Shown here: positions 28,509 through 37,262 of the stretch, one piece after another
Layout: the number at the start of each line of letters is the position of its first letter
Numbering within the stretch: the first letter of the stretch is position 1
Source of the DNA: Oscillospiraceae bacterium
Lineage (GTDB): Bacteria; Bacillota; Clostridia; Oscillospirales; Ruminococcaceae
Reading direction: 5' to 3'
DNA length: 64,000 nt
Assembly: GCA_020054675.1 (NCBI GenBank)
Contig: JAIHAL010000005.1
Span: 124,001 to 188,000, forward strand
Made by a program: the position numbers and the translations under genes
The notes under the pieces: model-generated
Told to the model about the DNA's origin: nothing
What the model saw: only the letters and a program-made list of their open reading frames with translations
Database searches by the model: none

Positions 28509-30250
28509 TACTCTTTCCCTCCGTTTTCTTTAATTGCCCCAAACTTGCAAAGTTCCATGCATATTCCGCATCCGGTGCACTGGGTCTGTTCGATTTCCGC
28601 CTTGCCGTCCTTCATGCTTATGCATGGGCAGCCGATTTTAAGGCATGCCTTGCAGGATTTGCACTTGTCCTTATCCACATAAAGCGGAGCCTTATGCTTT
28701 ACATTTTTAAGGAGCGCACAAGGCCTGCGCGCGATTATAACGGATGGCTCGTCTGCTGCAAGTTCTTCCTTTATTGCCGCCTCGGTCTGGGCAAGGCTGT
28801 ACGGGTCAACCACCCTTACACGCTCAATTCCAACAGCGCGGCAAAGCTTTTCAAGGTCAACCTTTGCCGCCGGGTCGCCCTTTATATTGTATCCTGTTGT
28901 CGGATTATGCTGGTGTCCGGTCATTCCCGTAATGGAATTGTCAAGTATTATAACCGTTGAATTTGTAGCATTGTAGGCAATGTTTATAAGTCCGGTTATT
29001 CCGGAATGGATAAATGTGGAATCGCCTATCACGGCAACGGATTTCTTTTCAGCCTCCTCGCCCCTTGCTTTATTAAAGCCGTGGAGTCCCGAAACGGATG
29101 CTCCCATGCAAACGGTGGTATCCATTGCCGAAAGCGGAGCCGTCGCTCCAAGTGTATAGCAGCCAATATCGCCGCTTACGGTTATATTGTTTTTGGAAAG
29201 AGCATAGAAAACTCCCCTGTGAGGGCAGCCTGCGCACATTACCGGAGGACGCACGGGAATATTTTCATCAAGGGCGGCAAATTCATTTGTTTTGCCCAAA
29301 AGCTTCTCTGCAATTATCGACTGCGAAAGCTCGCCTATAAATCCGAAAAGTTCTTTTCCCTTTACATTTATTCCATGCTTTTTGCAATGTGTTTCAATTA
29401 TATCGTCAAGTTCTTCAATTACATAAACCGTTTCAAATTTAGCCGCAAAGTTCTTTATAAGCTCCACCGGAAGAGGATTTGCAATTCCAAGCTTCAAATA
29501 AGAAACGCTGTCGCCAAGCGCCTCCTTTGCATACTGGTAGCATATTCCGCTTGTGATTACGCCGATTTTTCCTCCGTTATCCTCAATTTTATTAAGCGGT
29601 GATTTTTCCGCAAATTCAACAAGCCTTTTTATCCTTTCCTCCACGAAAACATGCCTGCCCCTTGCCATCGCAGGCATCATAACATATTTGGGGATGTTTT
29701 TGGAATAATTTTTAAGCGGGATTTCCTCCCTATCCAAAACATCGACAATCGACTGCGAATGAGAAACCCTTGTCGAAAGCCTTACTATTACCGGAGTGTC
29801 AAATTCTTCCGAAAGCTTGAATCCCTCTTTTACATAATCCTTGCATTCCTGCGAATCGGACGGTTCAAGCATCAAAACCTTTGAAGCTATCGCATGGTGG
29901 CGCGAATCCTGCTCGTTTTGCGACGAATGCATTCCGGGGTCGTCCGCAACGGCAATGACAAGCCCTCCGTTCACTCCGGTATATGAAGCGGTATAAAGCG
30001 GGTCCGCCGCAACATTGAGCCCAACGTGCTTCATGCCGCAAAAAGCCCTTGCGCCGGCAATTGACGCGCCTATTGCAACTTCCATTGCAACCTTTTCATT
30101 CGGCGCCCATTCACAGTAAATTTCATCATATTTTGCCGCTTCTTCGGTTATTTCCGTAGAAGGCGTTCCGGGATAGCTTGAAGCAACCTTGCAGCCTGCT
30201 TCATAAAGGCCTCTTGCAAAAGCCTCGTTCCCAAGCATCAATTTTTTCAT
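28508..30250 (-). CDS. iorA: Indolepyruvate ferredoxin oxidoreductase, alpha subunit
   Basis: The 580-residue protein holds the pyrimidine-binding domain (N-terminal, with SSYPGTPSTEI), the thiamine diphosphate domain (MCAGCPHRG, GDSTFIHSGITGL, ILDNSITGMTG) and a C-terminal 2[4Fe-4S] ferredoxin domain (CKSCKACLKIGCP and CTGCGICMELC). This is the complete IorA layout and size. It acts with IorB in fermentation of aromatic amino acids. Cluster partners are two phenylacetate-CoA ligases, an ACT protein and an Na+ symporter. It starts 82 bp after the upstream ligase gene. Confidence 0.96.
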   Translation of the reverse strand: MKKLMLGNEAFARGLYEAGCKVASSYPGTPSTEITEEAAKYDEIYCEWAPNEKVAMEVAIGASIAGARAFCGMKHVGLNVAADPLYTASYTGVNGGLVIAVADDPGMHSSQNEQDSRHHAIASKVLMLEPSDSQECKDYVKEGFKLSEEFDTPVIVRLSTRVSHSQSIVDVLDREEIPLKNYSKNIPKYVMMPAMARGRHVFVEERIKRLVEFAEKSPLNKIEDNGGKIGVITSGICYQYAKEALGDSVSYLKLGIANPLPVELIKNFAAKFETVYVIEELDDIIETHCKKHGINVKGKELFGFIGELSQSIIAEKLLGKTNEFAALDENIPVRPPVMCAGCPHRGVFYALSKNNITVSGDIGCYTLGATAPLSAMDTTVCMGASVSGLHGFNKARGEEAEKKSVAVIGDSTFIHSGITGLINIAYNATNSTVIILDNSITGMTGHQHNPTTGYNIKGDPAAKVDLEKLCRAVGIERVRVVDPYSLAQTEAAIKEELAADEPSVIIARRPCALLKNVKHKAPLYVDKDKCKSCKACLKIGCPCISMKDGKAEIEQTQCTGCGICMELCKFGAIKENGGKE

Positions 30251-30331
30251 ACATACATTCCTTTCAAGCTTTTATGTTTTAATTTTAGCATGAATTTCGC
30301 CGATTGTTAAGAGCATTTTGATGCTTTTTTA

Positions 30332-31627
30332 TCAGCTTTTTCTCAAATCCACTATCCTTTTTGCCTTGCCTTGAAATCTTTCAAGCGATTTATGCTCGAC
30401 AAGCGAAACCTTCGTATCAATTCCCAGAACCGTTTTTAAATTATGGTGTATCTTTTTCTGCAGGTTTTCAAGCTCGCCGTAATTTTCAAGCAGACTGCTG
30501 TCGGCAAGTTCAACCTTTACTTCCAGCGCGTCCGAAAAATTCTCTCTTGTAACCACAAGCTGATAATGCGGAGCAATCTGGTCAAAGCCCATGAGCACGC
30601 TTTCAATCTGCGACGGGAACACATTTACCCCGCGGATTTTAAGCATATCGTCGCTCCTGCCCTTTATCTTTGCCATTCTTGCATGGGTTCTTCCGCAGGC
30701 GCAAGGCTCGTAATTTATTTGAGTTATATCTTTTGTCCTGTACCTTAGCATAGGGATTCCCTCTTTGGTAAGAGTGGTTATTACAAGCTCGCCCTGCTCG
30801 CCTTTCGGGAGCACCTCGCCCGTTTTAGAATCAATTACCTCCGCAAGGAAATGGTCCTCGGCTATGTGCATTCCGCACCTGAATTCGCATTCTCCCGAAA
30901 CTCCGGGGCCCATAAGCTCGCTCATGCCGTAATTGTCGGTTGCAAAAAGCCCAAGTGTCTTTTCAATCTGTCCGCGCATTTCCTCCGTGCACCCCTCGGA
31001 GCCGAAAAGTCCAAGCCTTAAATTCATATTTTGGATAACGCCCATTTCTCTTGCCATTTCACCTATATACTGGGCATAGGACGGCGTGGAAACAAGTGCT
31101 GTGGTTTTGAAATCCTGCATCAGCATAATCTGCTTTTCCGTGTTCCCGCTGGATGTCGGAACAACAGTAGCCCCTATTTTTTCAAGGCCGTAATGAAGTC
31201 CCAATGCTCCCGTAAAAAGCCCGTATCCAAAAGCAATCTGAACTATGTCCTCATCCGTAGCTCCGGCGGCGGCGCAAAGTCTTGCCACGCAGTCGCTCCA
31301 ATTTTCAAGGTCATTTTTCGTATACCCAACAACCGTAGGCTTTCCCGTCGTTCCTGAGGATGCGTGTATCCTCACGATTTTCTTCATCGGCTGTCCGAAA
31401 AGTCCAAACGGGTATGTATCCCTTATATCATCCTTCGTTGTATAAGGAATATACTTTATGTCCGAAAGGCTCTTTATTTTTTCGGGAGCAACTCCTGCCT
31501 CAGAAAGCCTTTTATTGTAAAACGGCACATTGTCAAAGCAGTACTTCACAAGCCATTTAAGCCTTTCAAGCTGAAGCTCCTCTATTTTTTGGCGCGGCAT
31601 GGTTTCAATTTCCTTTTGGAAAAACAT
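30332..31627 (-). CDS. paaK: Phenylacetate-CoA ligase family protein (second in coordinates)
   Basis: The 431-residue enzyme has the motifs [32 protein letters not shown] and [12 protein letters not shown] of PaaK, as well as a CxCG segment (EPCACGRTHARM) found in these ligases. It belongs to the same family as the product at 26282-27586, so the cluster encodes two aryl-CoA ligases flanking iorAB. Different aryl acids (phenylacetate, indoleacetate, 4-hydroxyphenylacetate) could explain the duplication, but specificity cannot be read off. It follows the symporter gene after 89 bp. Confidence 0.93.
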   Translation of the reverse strand: MFFQKEIETMPRQKIEELQLERLKWLVKYCFDNVPFYNKRLSEAGVAPEKIKSLSDIKYIPYTTKDDIRDTYPFGLFGQPMKKIVRIHASSGTTGKPTVVGYTKNDLENWSDCVARLCAAAGATDEDIVQIAFGYGLFTGALGLHYGLEKIGATVVPTSSGNTEKQIMLMQDFKTTALVSTPSYAQYIGEMAREMGVIQNMNLRLGLFGSEGCTEEMRGQIEKTLGLFATDNYGMSELMGPGVSGECEFRCGMHIAEDHFLAEVIDSKTGEVLPKGEQGELVITTLTKEGIPMLRYRTKDITQINYEPCACGRTHARMAKIKGRSDDMLKIRGVNVFPSQIESVLMGFDQIAPHYQLVVTRENFSDALEVKVELADSSLLENYGELENLQKKIHHNLKTVLGIDTKVSLVEHKSLERFQGKAKRIVDLRKS

Positions 31628-31716
31628 TTTTTGCTATCTCCTTTATTAAACACTTAATGGGCAGACCTGCGCCAAGCACATAAATCTGCCCGTATTTTCA
31701 TCCATTGATTTAAATA

Positions 31717-33222
31717 TTACTTTTCATTATAGCACTCAAAGGCCGTTTCAACAACCTTTTTGTCAATCTTTTTAGTTAAAAGGCTTACCGCCGGAACAAC
31801 CGCAAGGGAAACCAGCATTGCAATGGCCCCCGCCATCGGAGGCGTGGTAAAGCCTACTCCGCCGGCCTTGCCAAGCGCAAGGCTTATTATGTAATTTGAG
31901 CCGGTAACGCCTATTCCGGTTATAAAGCTTGCCCAAACGGCCGCCTTTGTAACTCCTTTCCAATAAAGCCCGTACAAAAACGGAGCAAGGAAAGAGCCTG
32001 CAAGCGCTCCCCAAGAAAGCGACATAAGCGCCGTAATAAGATTGTTAGGATTAAGGGCAATCACCAGTGAAAGAATTACAAAAAATGCGCACAAAATCCT
32101 TATCGCAAGCATTTGAGCCTTAACGGACATATTCTTTACTATGTTCCCTTTAAGAAAATCCAGCGTAAAAGTGGAGCTTGACGCCATTACAAGCGCCGAA
32201 AGCGTGGACATTGACGCTGAAAAAACAAGCACGACCACTACTCCAAGCAAAATATCCGAAACATTGCCTTTAAGCATTTGCGGAACTATCATGTCATATC
32301 CCGCCGCAGGCTTGCCGTTTTCTCCGGCCTCAACGTAAAGCCTTCCAAAGCTTCCCATGAAATAAGAGCCGCCCGAAATGACAAGCGCAAAGACCGTTGA
32401 AATTACCGTGCCTTTTTTAATTGCCTTGTCATCCCTTATAGTATAAAACTTGTGTATCATTTGAGGAAGTCCCCATGTTCCAAGCGAAGTGAGCACTATT
32501 ACCCCAAAAAGCCCCATTGGGTCGGGCCCGAACAGCGAAGTATAAATCCCCGTCTTGCCGCTTGCCGATTGGATTTGCGAAAGCTGATTCACAGCCTCGG
32601 TAAATCCTCCTTTTCCAGAAAGCACGGAAACTATTACAAGGATTATTCCGGCAAGCATTATAATCCCCTGAACAAAATCGCTTATCGCAGTGGCAAGGTA
32701 TCCTCCCGCAATAACGTAAAATCCCGTTATCGCCGCCATTATTACAAGGCACAAATTCAAATCAATATCAAAAGCAAGCGAAAAAAGGTTGCCAAGACCC
32801 TTGTAAACAGATGCGCTGTAAGGCACAAGGAAAATGAAAATTATCGCCGATGAAACCACTCTAAGCGCTTTGCTGTCATATCTTTTGCCGAAAAAGTCCG
32901 GCATGGTTGCGCTTTCAAGATGCTTTGTCATAACCCTTGTCCGTCTGCCAAGCACAAGCCATGCAAGCAAACTGCCTATAAGCGCGTTGCCTATGCCTAT
33001 CCAAGTTGCGGAAAGGCCGTAGTTCCATCCGAACTGTCCCGCATAGCCTATAAAAACAACCGCGGAAAAATACGATGTGCCGTAAGCAAATGCGGTCAGC
33101 CATGAGCCTACATTTCTTCCCCCAAGGACAAAATCCGAAACGTTTTTTGTCTTCCTCCATGAATAAAGCCCTATACCCACCATGGCAAGCAGATATACGG
33201 CCAAAATAATTAAGCTTTCCAT
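31717..33222 (-). CDS. Sodium:solute symporter family protein
   Basis: The 501-residue membrane protein has about 13 hydrophobic segments and SSS-family signatures (SDFVLGGRNVGSWLTAFAYGTSYFSA near 30-55; GGYLATAISDFVQGIIMLAGI near 168-188, containing the conserved Q; SASMSTLSALVMASSSTF near 330). It imports a small solute with Na+. As first gene of a unit with arylacetate ligases and iorAB, an aromatic or keto acid is a reasonable but unproven cargo. PutP-like proline uptake is an alternative. It has its own strong promoter with two operator-like palindromes. Confidence 0.9.
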   Translation of the reverse strand: MESLIILAVYLLAMVGIGLYSWRKTKNVSDFVLGGRNVGSWLTAFAYGTSYFSAVVFIGYAGQFGWNYGLSATWIGIGNALIGSLLAWLVLGRRTRVMTKHLESATMPDFFGKRYDSKALRVVSSAIIFIFLVPYSASVYKGLGNLFSLAFDIDLNLCLVIMAAITGFYVIAGGYLATAISDFVQGIIMLAGIILVIVSVLSGKGGFTEAVNQLSQIQSASGKTGIYTSLFGPDPMGLFGVIVLTSLGTWGLPQMIHKFYTIRDDKAIKKGTVISTVFALVISGGSYFMGSFGRLYVEAGENGKPAAGYDMIVPQMLKGNVSDILLGVVVVLVFSASMSTLSALVMASSSTFTLDFLKGNIVKNMSVKAQMLAIRILCAFFVILSLVIALNPNNLITALMSLSWGALAGSFLAPFLYGLYWKGVTKAAVWASFITGIGVTGSNYIISLALGKAGGVGFTTPPMAGAIAMLVSLAVVPAVSLLTKKIDKKVVETAFECYNEK

Positions 33223-33247
33223 AAAATGCTACCCTTTCCGCTTTTGT

Positions 33248-33281
33248 GCTTTAAAGCTTTTTGCTCCAAATGCTTTAAAGC
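33248..33281. promoter_or_regulatory. Tandem palindromic operators before the symporter gene
   Basis: GCTTTAAAGC occurs twice as a perfect 10-bp palindrome (33248-33257 and 33272-33281), 24 bp centre to centre. Each is followed by TTTT, between the promoter and the start codon. Two helical turns of spacing would place two repressor dimers on the same face of the DNA. Confidence 0.55.
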
Positions 33282-33303
33282 TTTTTACTAATAAAACGTT
33301 ATA

Positions 33304-33332
33304 AGTATAGCAATTTATGTTGAAATTGTCAA
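33304..33332 (-). promoter_or_regulatory. Promoter of the symporter / aryl-pyruvate operon
   Basis: On the minus strand, consensus TTGACA (33332-33327) and TATACT (33309-33304) are 17 bp apart. The start site would lie near 33297, just before the tandem palindromes. Confidence 0.75.
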
Positions 33333-33335
33333 GGA

Positions 33336-34259
33336 TTAAAGCACTAAATTGCTTATGTAAATTACGCAAGGAATGGTAACTGCCATAAGCACCATGCTCT
33401 GCACCACTGTTCTTGCGGCAAATTCGGGATTGCAGTCATATTCCTCCGCCAAAATCACGTTCAGCGAGCCGCATGGAAGCGCTGTTATAACGGCGCAGGT
33501 TGCCGCAACCGTTTTGGGAAGTCCCAAAAACGAAAGCACAAGAATCATTGCCGCCGGAAAAATCACAAGCCTTAACGCCGAAACCAAATAAGAATATTTG
33601 TCTTTAAAAAGCTCCTTTAAATCCATGCCGCAAAGAGTGCAGCCTATTATTATCATCGAAAGCGGAGTGGTTATCCCTCCAACCGATTCAAGGGCGGATT
33701 GCAGAAATTTCGGAAATCTGAACGGGGAAAGGAAAATCGCAATCGACACAAACGAAGCTATCGTTACCGGATTTTTAAAAAGCTCCTTCAAATTAAATTT
33801 CCCGCTGCTGCTTATAAGGTATATCCCGTATGTAAACATAAAAAGCTGGAAAAATGAGTTGTATATCACGGCATAAAGCATACCCTCATTGCCGTAAAGT
33901 TCAAGGCACAAAGGGAATCCAAGAAATCCCGTATTTGCAAACACAGACATGGTTATGAATACTTTTTTTGTTTTATCTTCAGCATTAAGCCTTTTTGAAA
34001 TAAAAACAGAAATTATTATTGCAGCCGCATAGTAAAAAAAGGCAATTACAGCAGTTTTGGCAAGGCCCGATGAAAGCTCTCCGGAAAGCTCCTCTCCCGA
34101 AGAAGCCAGTATGCTCGCGGGAAGAGTGGCTTTGAGCAAAAATTTTGAAAAAGCCTTTTGCCCGTCATTGGTTATAATCCCTGTTTTTTTCAGGATAAAC
34201 CCTATAAGTATCATTACAACAATTTTTCCCATTAAAGTCAAAAGAACATTCAGCGGCAT
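33336..34259 (-). CDS. AEC family transporter (auxin efflux carrier-like)
   Basis: From ATG 34259 (AAAGGA upstream) the protein has 307 residues in about ten membrane helices. AEC features include a short N-terminal helix pair, FLLKATLPASILAS, VFANTGFLGFPLCLELYG and ALPCGSLNVILAEEY. Members move organic anions such as malate or malonate. At the end of a pathway expected to yield 3-hydroxypropionate, it could export that acid, but this is inference. The in-frame ATG at 34304 has no supporting site and would start next to a terminator hairpin. Confidence 0.88.
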   Translation of the reverse strand: MPLNVLLTLMGKIVVMILIGFILKKTGIITNDGQKAFSKFLLKATLPASILASSGEELSGELSSGLAKTAVIAFFYYAAAIIISVFISKRLNAEDKTKKVFITMSVFANTGFLGFPLCLELYGNEGMLYAVIYNSFFQLFMFTYGIYLISSSGKFNLKELFKNPVTIASFVSIAIFLSPFRFPKFLQSALESVGGITTPLSMIIIGCTLCGMDLKELFKDKYSYLVSALRLVIFPAAMILVLSFLGLPKTVAATCAVITALPCGSLNVILAEEYDCNPEFAARTVVQSMVLMAVTIPCVIYISNLVL

Positions 34260-34285
34260 TAAAACAAATCCTTTCGCATTTTTTG

Positions 34286-34325
34286 CAAAACAAAACATAA
34301 GCACCGCCCAAAAGCGGCACTTATG
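34286..34325 (-). terminator. Terminator between the small unknown gene and the AEC gene
   Basis: On the minus strand CATAAGTGCCGC and GCGGTGCTTATG form a 12-bp stem with two G-U pairs and a TTTTGG loop, followed by TTTTGTTTTG. It should reduce transcription into the AEC transporter gene. Confidence 0.75.
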
Positions 34326-34329
34326 CAGC

Positions 34330-34773
34330 TTAAACTTTTCTTAAATTAGGATGTCGGCAATGCTCCATAAGGAATTTTACATCCTCAACGCTTACCCAAA
34401 AAGCCCTTTCCATGGTCCTTGTTCCATTTTCAAAAAGCAGAAGGAATTTATCATTCCAATCTATCAATGAAATTTTTCTGTTTTTATACTCTTTTGCCAT
34501 TTCTCCTTCAAAAACATCCTTAATATTTTGATTTTCCCTTACATATCCAAAAACAAACATGGAATAACCGAATATTTCGGGAAAAAGTTTTCTGTTCGGC
34601 GAATCCTTGCCGATTTCAATAACAACTCTTGTTTCCGAATAGCCCGGAGGTATGTCAAGCTGTGCTTCCATAACCGTCCTGAACCTATCCGCCGGAATAT
34701 AATCCTCCAACCTTACAATAGGGGCCTCGGCATAAACCCTGTCCTTCAAAATCCCACCCGCTTTCAAATTCAT
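34330..34773 (-). CDS. Unrecognised 147-residue protein in the pyrimidine cluster
   Basis: No known family is recognised. The product is soluble and mixed alpha/beta, with an N-terminal stretch IVRLEDYIPADRFRTVMEAQLDIPPGYSETRV, a middle segment PEIFGYSMFVFGYV and an ending VKFLMEHCRHPNLRKV. It has two Cys at most and no membrane helix. Its ATG overlaps the stop of the iron alcohol dehydrogenase gene (ATGA), so it is translated with the pathway. A binding or accessory role in the pyrimidine pathway is the only contextual clue. Confidence 0.75.
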   Translation of the reverse strand: MNLKAGGILKDRVYAEAPIVRLEDYIPADRFRTVMEAQLDIPPGYSETRVVIEIGKDSPNRKLFPEIFGYSMFVFGYVRENQNIKDVFEGEMAKEYKNRKISLIDWNDKFLLLFENGTRTMERAFWVSVEDVKFLMEHCRHPNLRKV

Positions 34774-35873
34774 TCCATAAGGCTGTTTTGATAAATACTT
34801 AAAATCTCTTCTTTCGTCGGGACAACTATCCCGTTCTTTACATTTTTTGCGTTTACCGCAATATCCGCATATTTTTCAAGCTCATCATGAGCAAAGCTTT
34901 CCTTTTCACCCAAAAGGTCCGAAAGCCTTGCTTTAAATTCCTCCGCCGATGAAAGCCCTCCAAATGAAACTATTTCAGATACCTTTGCAGGGAAAGTCTT
35001 TTCAACCAGCTTTAAAAAATCGCCAAGCAAGAGCCCGTTTGCACGTCCATGGTCTATGTCCCTGAAATAAGTAAGCGAATATCCCATAGAGTGTACTGCT
35101 GTCGTTCCCGTATGGGCAATAACCATCCCTCCAAGCATGGAGGAATACAAAAGCATTTCCCTTTCCTCAAACGAAAGCTTTCCTGTTTTTAAAGAATCCA
35201 TGCAGGAAAAAATTCCTTCGATGCTTTCGGCGGCAAGGCAATCGGTCAGCCTGTTTGCCCTTGTCGAAAGCATACCCTCCACCGAATGTGACAGAGCGTC
35301 AATAGCGGTGTTTATTGCGGTTGCCTTTGAAAGCCCCTCTGTATATTTTGCATCAAGGAAGGCAATCTTCGGGAAAATCAGCGGGCTTGCTATGCTTGTT
35401 TTGGTTTGCAGCTTATCGTTTGTCAAAATTGAATACGGCGTAACCTCCGAACCCGTTCCCGCCGTTGTAGGCACAAATGCCATAGGCAGCACATCATTCG
35501 GGTATTTGCCTGAAAAAAGCTCTTCCCTTGGAATATCCTGCCTTGCAAGCAAGGCTATGCCCTTTGCGGCATCCATAGGCGAACCCCCGCCTATGGCAAC
35601 GATAAAATCAGCTCCCGCATCCCTTGCCGCCTTTGCGCCATCATAAACGCAATCTATGGTGGGATTGCTCATTACCTTGTCAAAAATTTCAAATTTCTGT
35701 CCATTTGCAGAAAGCGCCGCAATCACATCCGCCAAAGAGCCGTTTGCCTTTGCGGAATTCCTGCCCGTTACAATCAGCGCCTTTTTGCCCAAAGCGGCAA
35801 GCTCTCCGGCATTTGCGGCTATGCAATCCTTTCCCATAATCACTTTTGTCGGCATAAAAAACTGAACATTCAC
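34770..35873 (-). CDS. Iron-containing alcohol dehydrogenase, candidate malonic semialdehyde reductase
   Basis: The 367-residue protein has the Fe-ADH nucleotide motif IVAIGGGSPMDAAKG (about 90-104), TAGTGSEVTPYS, and metal-binding His in DALSHSVEG and HTGTTAVHSMGYSLTYFRDIDHG. GTG at 35873 is the start, with AGGGGAT upstream. It sits 17 bp after a class III aminotransferase in a pyrimidine catabolic cluster, so reduction of malonic semialdehyde to 3-hydroxypropionate with NAD(P)H is the best role. Other short-chain aldehydes are possible. Confidence 0.88.
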   Translation of the reverse strand: MNVQFFMPTKVIMGKDCIAANAGELAALGKKALIVTGRNSAKANGSLADVIAALSANGQKFEIFDKVMSNPTIDCVYDGAKAARDAGADFIVAIGGGSPMDAAKGIALLARQDIPREELFSGKYPNDVLPMAFVPTTAGTGSEVTPYSILTNDKLQTKTSIASPLIFPKIAFLDAKYTEGLSKATAINTAIDALSHSVEGMLSTRANRLTDCLAAESIEGIFSCMDSLKTGKLSFEEREMLLYSSMLGGMVIAHTGTTAVHSMGYSLTYFRDIDHGRANGLLLGDFLKLVEKTFPAKVSEIVSFGGLSSAEEFKARLSDLLGEKESFAHDELEKYADIAVNAKNVKNGIVVPTKEEILSIYQNSLME

Positions 35874-35890
35874 TTTACTATCCCCTAAAA

Positions 35891-37213
35891 TTAAATTTCA
35901 GCGTCAACTTCGCTAAGCACCTTATCCATTTTAGCCATTTCCTCAGAAAGCTGCTCAGGAGTTATTATCAGCGGCGGAGCAACAAGAACCATATTTTCAT
36001 GGCTGTAAGTCATAAATCCCTGCTTTGCAAGCCTGCCGACAATTGATTTCATAACTCCTTTCGGGTCTGCGCCATAAGGAACCAGCGGCTCTTTTGTAAC
36101 CTTATCCCGAACCAGTTCAATTGCAGAAAACAAGCCTATGTACCTCACATCGCCGACGCATTTATGCTTTGCTTTAAGCTCTTCCAGCAGTTCCCCAAGC
36201 ACCTTGCCGGACTTTTCAACATTTTCAAGCACATTGTTTTCATTGTAATAATTTATGCACGCGACACCGGCGGCGCAGGCAAGCGGATGCCCGCTGTAAG
36301 TAAGCCCGCAGGACAGCAGATTGTCATCAAAATAAGCGGCAATCTCCTTGCTGACAACCACTCCGCCAAGCTGTATGTAGCCGCAGGTGACTCCCTTTGC
36401 AAAAGTAACCATATCCGGCTTTACGCCGAAATGCTCAAACGCAAACATCTTCCCTGTTCTTCCGAATCCCGCCATTACCTCGTCGCAAATCATTATTATC
36501 CCGTAGTCGTCGCAAATTTTCCTAACGCCCTGCAAATACCCTTCCGGCGGAATAATCACGCCGTTTGAGCCTGTCACGGTTTCAAGCACTATTGCGGCAA
36601 CATTTTGAGGGCCTTCATAGCAAACCTGCTCCCTTAATTTGTCAACGTAATATTCGGCAGCTTCCATTTCGGATGAAAATCTTATTTTTTCGCGGTAAAG
36701 ATAAGGGTCGAAAAATTTTACAAATCCCGGGATCCCCGGCTCAAGCGGATACCTCCTCGGTTCGCCGGTAAGGTTCCCCGCCCCGAAAGTCGAGCCGTGA
36801 TAGCTGCGGTAACGTGAAAACACTTTATTCCTGCCGGTGAACATCCTTGCCATTTTTACGGCATTTTCATTTGCATCCGCTCCGCCGTTTGTAAAAAACA
36901 CTTTTCCCATATTGTCTGGCATAAGCTCCACAATCATTTTTGCAAGCTTTGCCCTTGGTTCGGATGCATATGCCGGAGAGACAAAGCAATATTTTTCCGC
37001 CTGTTCCTTTATGGCATCAATTATTGCCCTGTTGCCGTGTCCCAGATTCAAATTCACAAGCTGGGACGACATATCGGAATACCTGTTGCCTTCAAAATCC
37101 CAAAAATATATTCCCTCTCCGCCTTTTACCGGAATGGGGTTCAGGCCTTTTTGTTTTGACCAAGACTGCAAAGTATATTTAACTGCGGTTTCTTTAATTT
37201 CCTGCGTCAGCAT
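35891..37213 (-). CDS. Class III aminotransferase, candidate beta-alanine transaminase
   Basis: From ATG 37213 (GGGAG upstream) the 440-residue PLP enzyme shows VFFTNGGADANENAVKMAR, the cofactor Asp in MICDEVMAGFGRTG and the Schiff-base Lys in MVTFAKGVTCGYIQLGG. Class III members use omega-amino acids. Given the linked dihydropyrimidinase, amidohydrolase and iron alcohol dehydrogenase, beta-alanine to malonic semialdehyde is the likely reaction, with beta-aminoisobutyrate from thymine as a second option. The in-frame ATG at 37282 overlaps the regulator gene and lacks a binding site. Confidence 0.9.
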   Translation of the reverse strand: MLTQEIKETAVKYTLQSWSKQKGLNPIPVKGGEGIYFWDFEGNRYSDMSSQLVNLNLGHGNRAIIDAIKEQAEKYCFVSPAYASEPRAKLAKMIVELMPDNMGKVFFTNGGADANENAVKMARMFTGRNKVFSRYRSYHGSTFGAGNLTGEPRRYPLEPGIPGFVKFFDPYLYREKIRFSSEMEAAEYYVDKLREQVCYEGPQNVAAIVLETVTGSNGVIIPPEGYLQGVRKICDDYGIIMICDEVMAGFGRTGKMFAFEHFGVKPDMVTFAKGVTCGYIQLGGVVVSKEIAAYFDDNLLSCGLTYSGHPLACAAGVACINYYNENNVLENVEKSGKVLGELLEELKAKHKCVGDVRYIGLFSAIELVRDKVTKEPLVPYGADPKGVMKSIVGRLAKQGFMTYSHENMVLVAPPLIITPEQLSEEMAKMDKVLSEVDAEI

Positions 37214-37262
37214 TTCATTATCTCCCTTATTATAACTTAATTGCTTTTTTATTTCAACTTTT

